A stretch of DNA of 21,708 nucleotides from Pelargonium cotyledonis. Lineage: Eukaryota; Streptophyta; Magnoliopsida; Geraniales; Geraniaceae. Numbering within the stretch: the stretch's first letter is position 1; the number at the start of each line of letters is the position of its first letter. The notes below the pieces were generated by a model, which did no database searches, was not told where the DNA came from, and was given only the letters and a program-made list of their open reading frames with translations. The translations under genes and the position numbers were made by a program. Positions 19,201 through 21,708 of this stretch are shown in pieces. The stretch spans positions 1-21,708 of the forward strand of contig JAYMTA010001117.1 in the NCBI GenBank assembly GCA_036897625.1, read 5' to 3'.

Positions 19201-20798
19201 TTCATCTACAAATATGTGCATAGGCAATATTACAATAACAAGTGGATTGTGCTTACTGATCACGGGTAGGTCCATTTCCAGCCCCACGAGTTCAAGAAGC
19301 TTAAACCCGTTCATGTCCGGCATATTTACATCGCTGATAACCAAATCATACTTGCTCCGATTTTCCCTCAGCATTCTCAGGGCTGTAACAGCCTGATTGG
19401 CGGTCGTCACTGCACGAGTCAACAATTCACAATTTCAAAAGGCTGTTTTTGAGTTAAGACCACATAGACTACAAGGCTCTATCAATCCAAATGCAAACAC
19501 AAAACCAAAATTTGGACCAAAATAGCCTTCCCCAATTTAACCAAACCGCTCAATTAGTTACTAGTCCAAAATGAAATCAAAAGTAAACAAAAACATGAAT
19601 TATATAAGAATATTGAAAAATATTGCCACCAAACTTTTTCCCCATATACTTGATAAAGTACGAGACTGAAACTTCGATGTTTAACCATTTGAATCTGATT
19701 TACAAAATGATGCTACTAAATGGAGTCAAATCAGCAAAACTGCAAAACCCATTTTAAGATAAACACCCTATTGCATCAACACAAGTTCAATTACACAAAA
19801 AGGGTAAATTTTTAGTGAAAAATGACACCAAACCAAGCCTAGATAATGAATGGAGTCAAATCAGCAAAAATCATTTCAAAATAAACACCAAATTGCATCA
19901 ACACATGTTCAATTACACAATAAACAAAAAAAGGTGAAAATTAGTGAAAACAATGATGCCGAACCAAACCAATGGTATCAAATCAACAAAACCCAATTCA
20001 AAATAAACACCATACTGCATCAACACAAGTTCAATTGCACAACAACAACAAAATAAAAACTTTTAGTGAATAAATGATGCCAAACCAAACCTAGATACTG
20101 AATGAAATCAAATCAACAAAACCCATTTCAAAATAAACATCATATTGCATCAACACAAGTTGAATTTTTCAAAAAAAAAAATCAAGAAAAAGGGTAAAAC
20201 TTTACTGAAAAATTTATGCCAAACCAAACCCTGATACTGAATGGAATCAAATCAACCAAACCCATTTCAATATAAACACCATATAGCATCAACAGGAGTA
20301 CACAAGTTCAATTACTCAAAAAATCAAATAAATGGTAAACTTTTAGTGAAAAAATTATGTAAAACCAAACCTTGACACTGAATGGAATCAAATCAACAAA
20401 AACCATTTCAAAATGAACACCAATTTGCATCAACACAAATTCAATTACACATAAAACAAAAACAAACAAAAAAGAGTAAAAAAAATATTGAAAAACTGAT
20501 GCCAAAACAAACCCTGATACTGAATCAAATCAACAAAACCCATATCAACATAAACACCAAACTGCATCAACACAAGTTCAATTACACACAACACAATAGA
20601 AAGAAAGAAAGAGAAAAGAGTACAATTCTAGTGAAAAGTTGATGCCAAAACCAAACCTTGATACTGGCATTTCCTGAGCAGATTCTCAAGCACTTTCAAG
20701 CATATTGGGTCGTCATCAACGGCCAGGACACGCATACCCACAGGAAACCGGTCAGTTCCAGTATCTTCACCCACCAAACCACCTCTATTACTCTCCAT
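16208..20798 (-). CDS. ARR12: Type-B two-component response regulator, ARR10/ARR12-like
   Basis: Cytokinin-signalling transcription factor. Coding exons on the minus strand are 20798-20657, 19409-19257, 19121-18717, 18624-18548, 18061-16895 and 16279-16208, giving 671 aa. The receiver domain (about 21-140) has the acidic triad in VLAVDDDP (Asp-28 to Asp-30), phospho-acceptor Asp-74 in [13 protein letters not shown] and Lys-123 in YLLKPVR. A basic/acidic linker follows ([19 protein letters not shown], about 181-199), likely nuclear localisation. The GARP/Myb-B DNA-binding domain is about 209-268, [15 protein letters not shown] to [15 protein letters not shown]. The remainder is a Ser/Asn/Gln/Gly-rich activation-type region with [16 protein letters not shown] and the C-terminal tail YSLGSCI. 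The receiver and these tail blocks resemble ARR10/ARR12 more than ARR1/ARR2. In the family, histidine phosphotransfer proteins phosphorylate the Asp and release transcriptional activation. All introns but one are GT-AG; intron 4 begins with GC. Confidence 0.94.
16280..16894 (-). other. Last intron of the response regulator, with MITE fragment
   Basis: GTATGA to TTTAATGCAG on the minus strand, 615 bp. On the reverse strand, the segment at about 16650-16570 begins GATAGCGTTTGGATTACAAT and continues with ATCAAGAATCGGAATGGAAA, matching the element at 13486-13617. The second end is not recognisable. The open frame at 16368-16649 on the plus strand runs through this fragment and is not a gene. Confidence 0.65.
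18062..18547 (-). other. GC-AG intron in the response-regulator GARP domain
   Basis: On the minus strand exon 4 ends AGCCATCTACAG and the intron starts GCATGT; it ends TTTTGCAG before AAATATAGG. The join gives SHLQ-KYR, the invariant GARP sequence. The nearest GT (4 nt further, GTACCT) would add GCAT, shift frame and read an early stop. A GC donor after CAG is the known minor form of U2-type introns. The intron also holds a small inverted-end sequence (GCAGCGTATGGATTA near 18306 and TAATTCAAACGCTACGC near 18353), possibly a mini-MITE. Confidence 0.85.
19410..20656 (-). other. Intron 1 of the response regulator (1,247 bp)
   Basis: GTTTGG to CGTGCAG on the minus strand, splitting the Val-48 codon. 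About 940 bp of it are a tandem array (19719-20666, running into exon 1). Retention of this intron would read nine more residues after Gln-47 and stop at TAG, giving a 56-aa receiver stub. Confidence 0.85.
19719..20666 (-). repeat. Tandem array, about seven units of 125-144 bp, includes the exon 1 end
   Basis: Plus-strand unit theme: GAATGGAATCAAATCAACAAAACCC, then TTTCAAAATAAACACCA, GCATCAACACAAGTTCAATTACAC, an A-rich variable part, TTTTAGTGAAAA, ATGATGCCAAACCAAACC and TTGATACTG. Unit ends fall at about 19848, 19976, 20100, 20239, 20380, 20522 and 20666. The last unit end (20657-20666) is the coding end of exon 1, so each unit carries a copy of exon sequence CAGTATCAAG plus its donor. Units nearer exon 1 are longer (139-144 bp) than distal ones (about 125-130 bp) because of the A-rich part. 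Confidence 0.88.
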
Positions 20799-20858
20799 TG
20801 TACACCTATAAACAAAAACTCAAAACCCAGATGAGAAAAACAGTAAAGCTTCAAGCTT

Positions 20859-20942
20859 TCAGGCCTGAGACCCACTTTCTGAGCCTTCCAAAGCAGACCC
20901 AGAAGCCAAAAGCACCAGAAAAATTGAATAGTGAAGAATCAT
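20859..20942 (-). other. 27-codon upstream ORF of the response regulator
   Basis: ATG at 20942 to TGA at 20859 on the minus strand, encoding a short hydrophobic-start peptide (MILHYSIFLVLLASG and on). It ends 60 nt before the main ATG, so it would lower initiation at the main start if it is in the mature leader. A leader intron ending at about 20806 could remove it. Confidence 0.4.
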
Positions 20943-21046
20943 AAACTACCCAAGAAAAAAAAATGAGAAAGTGGCTAAGTAAAGCTGTACATTTTGACAA
21001 TGATGGTGATGGCCAAAAACTGAGTGATATTGTTCAAACCCAACAG

Positions 21047-21050
<4 letters not shown>

Positions 21051-21102
<52 letters not shown>
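21051..21102. repeat. (TC)n microsatellite in the response-regulator leader
   Basis: An uninterrupted run of about 26 TC units, reading (GA)26 on the coding strand, lies about 250 nt before the ATG and 50-100 nt inside the TATA-like elements. GA tracts are common near plant transcription starts and bind BPC/GAGA-binding proteins. Length will vary between individuals. Confidence 0.95.
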
Positions 21103-21107
<5 letters not shown>

Positions 21108-21708
21108 TATTTGTCTTTAGTTTTTTTTTCTCCTCAACAGAACAGAGCACACATTTATATTTCACAATTTTATATTTGGGGTTTGTCTTAAATAAATGTC
21201 AATGATTTTGGAAATGGGCAGTCAGGAAATGGCCCCACAAAGCAGAAGAATCAGGTGATGAATCTGAACCGTTTATCTGATCACTGATTTGAAGATTTAA
21301 CGGTGGTGATGGTATGGGGCTCAATGAAGATGATGGGCCTCAGCTTCATGGGATTGGTTATTAATTTTAAAATTTTATAGTCAACCGTGAAACTAAATTA
21401 TTTTAACCAGTAGTGATGATCTATACAGAATCTGAATAATTATTTAGGGAATTAAATGCTAATAATTTTCGAATTTTCTATTTTTGGGAAAAAAATTGTA
21501 CCTTTGATTGTTTTTGGTGAATTCCTGATTAGAATTAGAGGGTACCATTTTTTAACTAACTTACTTTTATTCAGGAATAAGTACTCTTGAGCTTTTTGTA
21601 CTATTCAATTTGTTCTTACGGGATTCCTCTATTTTGTTTTGTTCCAACGGGGTCATAGTTGGACAATTTTCATTCCCGTGAGATATTTTCTGTCAAATTC
21701 CCTAACGG

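Larger units (their letters stand above)
20799..21708 (-). promoter_or_regulatory. Promoter and leader of the response regulator
   Basis: Upstream of the ATG on the minus strand. TTTTTGTTTATAG just before GTGTACAATGG looks like a 3' splice site, so a leader intron is possible. Two upstream ORFs lie at 20942-20859 (27 codons, MILHYSIFLVLLASG...) and 20992-20975 (MYSFT). A (GA)n tract follows, then TATA-like AAATATAAATG near 21147-21163 and AAATATAAAATTG near 21165-21178. A TGGGCC-type element occurs near 21330. No further gene is seen to 21708; the far end is AT-rich. Confidence 0.5.

Noticed and set aside
19850-20642. Plus-strand open frames 19850-20056 and 20382-20642 (MESNQQK starts)
   Set aside because: Both are the antisense of the tandem repeat; their similar peptides only reflect the repeated unit.
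19719-20666. CRISPR-like array
   Set aside because: Units are 125-144 bp of continuous imperfect tandem repeat in a plant intron, without short identical repeats separated by unique spacers.
16208-20798. Assignment to the ARR1/ARR2 branch
   Set aside because: The receiver wording ([21 protein letters not shown] context), the [10 protein letters not shown] block and the SCI tail fit ARR10/ARR12 better; still from memory, so a tree is needed.

Overview
This is a nuclear genome window from a flowering plant, most likely a eudicot. It is AT-rich, its four genes are split by many GT-AG introns, and their products belong to plant families: a CYP18-1/PPIL3-type cyclophilin, a DUF1068 (ELMO/NKS1) Golgi protein, a CBP60 calmodulin-binding protein and a type-B cytokinin response regulator. 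Plant-type MITEs and (CT)n tracts fill the introns and spacers. The species cannot be named from the sequence. Exon models were built by hand from splice sites, reading-frame continuity and remembered family sequences. No transcript data or database search was used.

Layout: (1) 499-4038 +, CYP18-1-like cyclophilin, five coding exons, 160 aa; the initiator ATG appears to sit alone at the end of its own exon. (2) 5169-8322 +, DUF1068/ELMO-like membrane protein, three coding exons including a 24-nt microexon, 172 aa. (3) 9484-14449 +, CBP60-family protein, seven coding exons, 603 aa, with a C-terminal calmodulin-binding-type helix. (4) 20798-16208 -, ARR10/ARR12-like type-B response regulator, six coding exons, 671 aa. 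Genes 3 and 4 converge across a repeat-rich spacer of about 1.76 kb. Each gene has its own spacer and there is no sign of co-transcription. CBP60 proteins (immunity, Ca2+/calmodulin) and type-B ARRs (cytokinin output) are both nuclear regulators, but nothing here links them functionally.

No wholly new gene system is visible. The unusual signals are in non-coding architecture. Intron 1 of the ARR gene holds about seven tandem copies of a 125-144-bp unit that includes the end of exon 1 and its 5' splice site, so four decoy donors lie downstream of the real one. The intron inside the ARR GARP DNA-binding domain starts with GC instead of GT. A family of small hAT-like MITEs (TAGAGCTG-type ends, 8-bp target duplications) occurs in introns and twice sits inside older Stowaway-like MITEs. 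There is also a start-codon-only exon, a coding microexon, a G-quadruplex-type tract inside an intronic MITE, and a (GA)n leader with small upstream ORFs in front of the response regulator.
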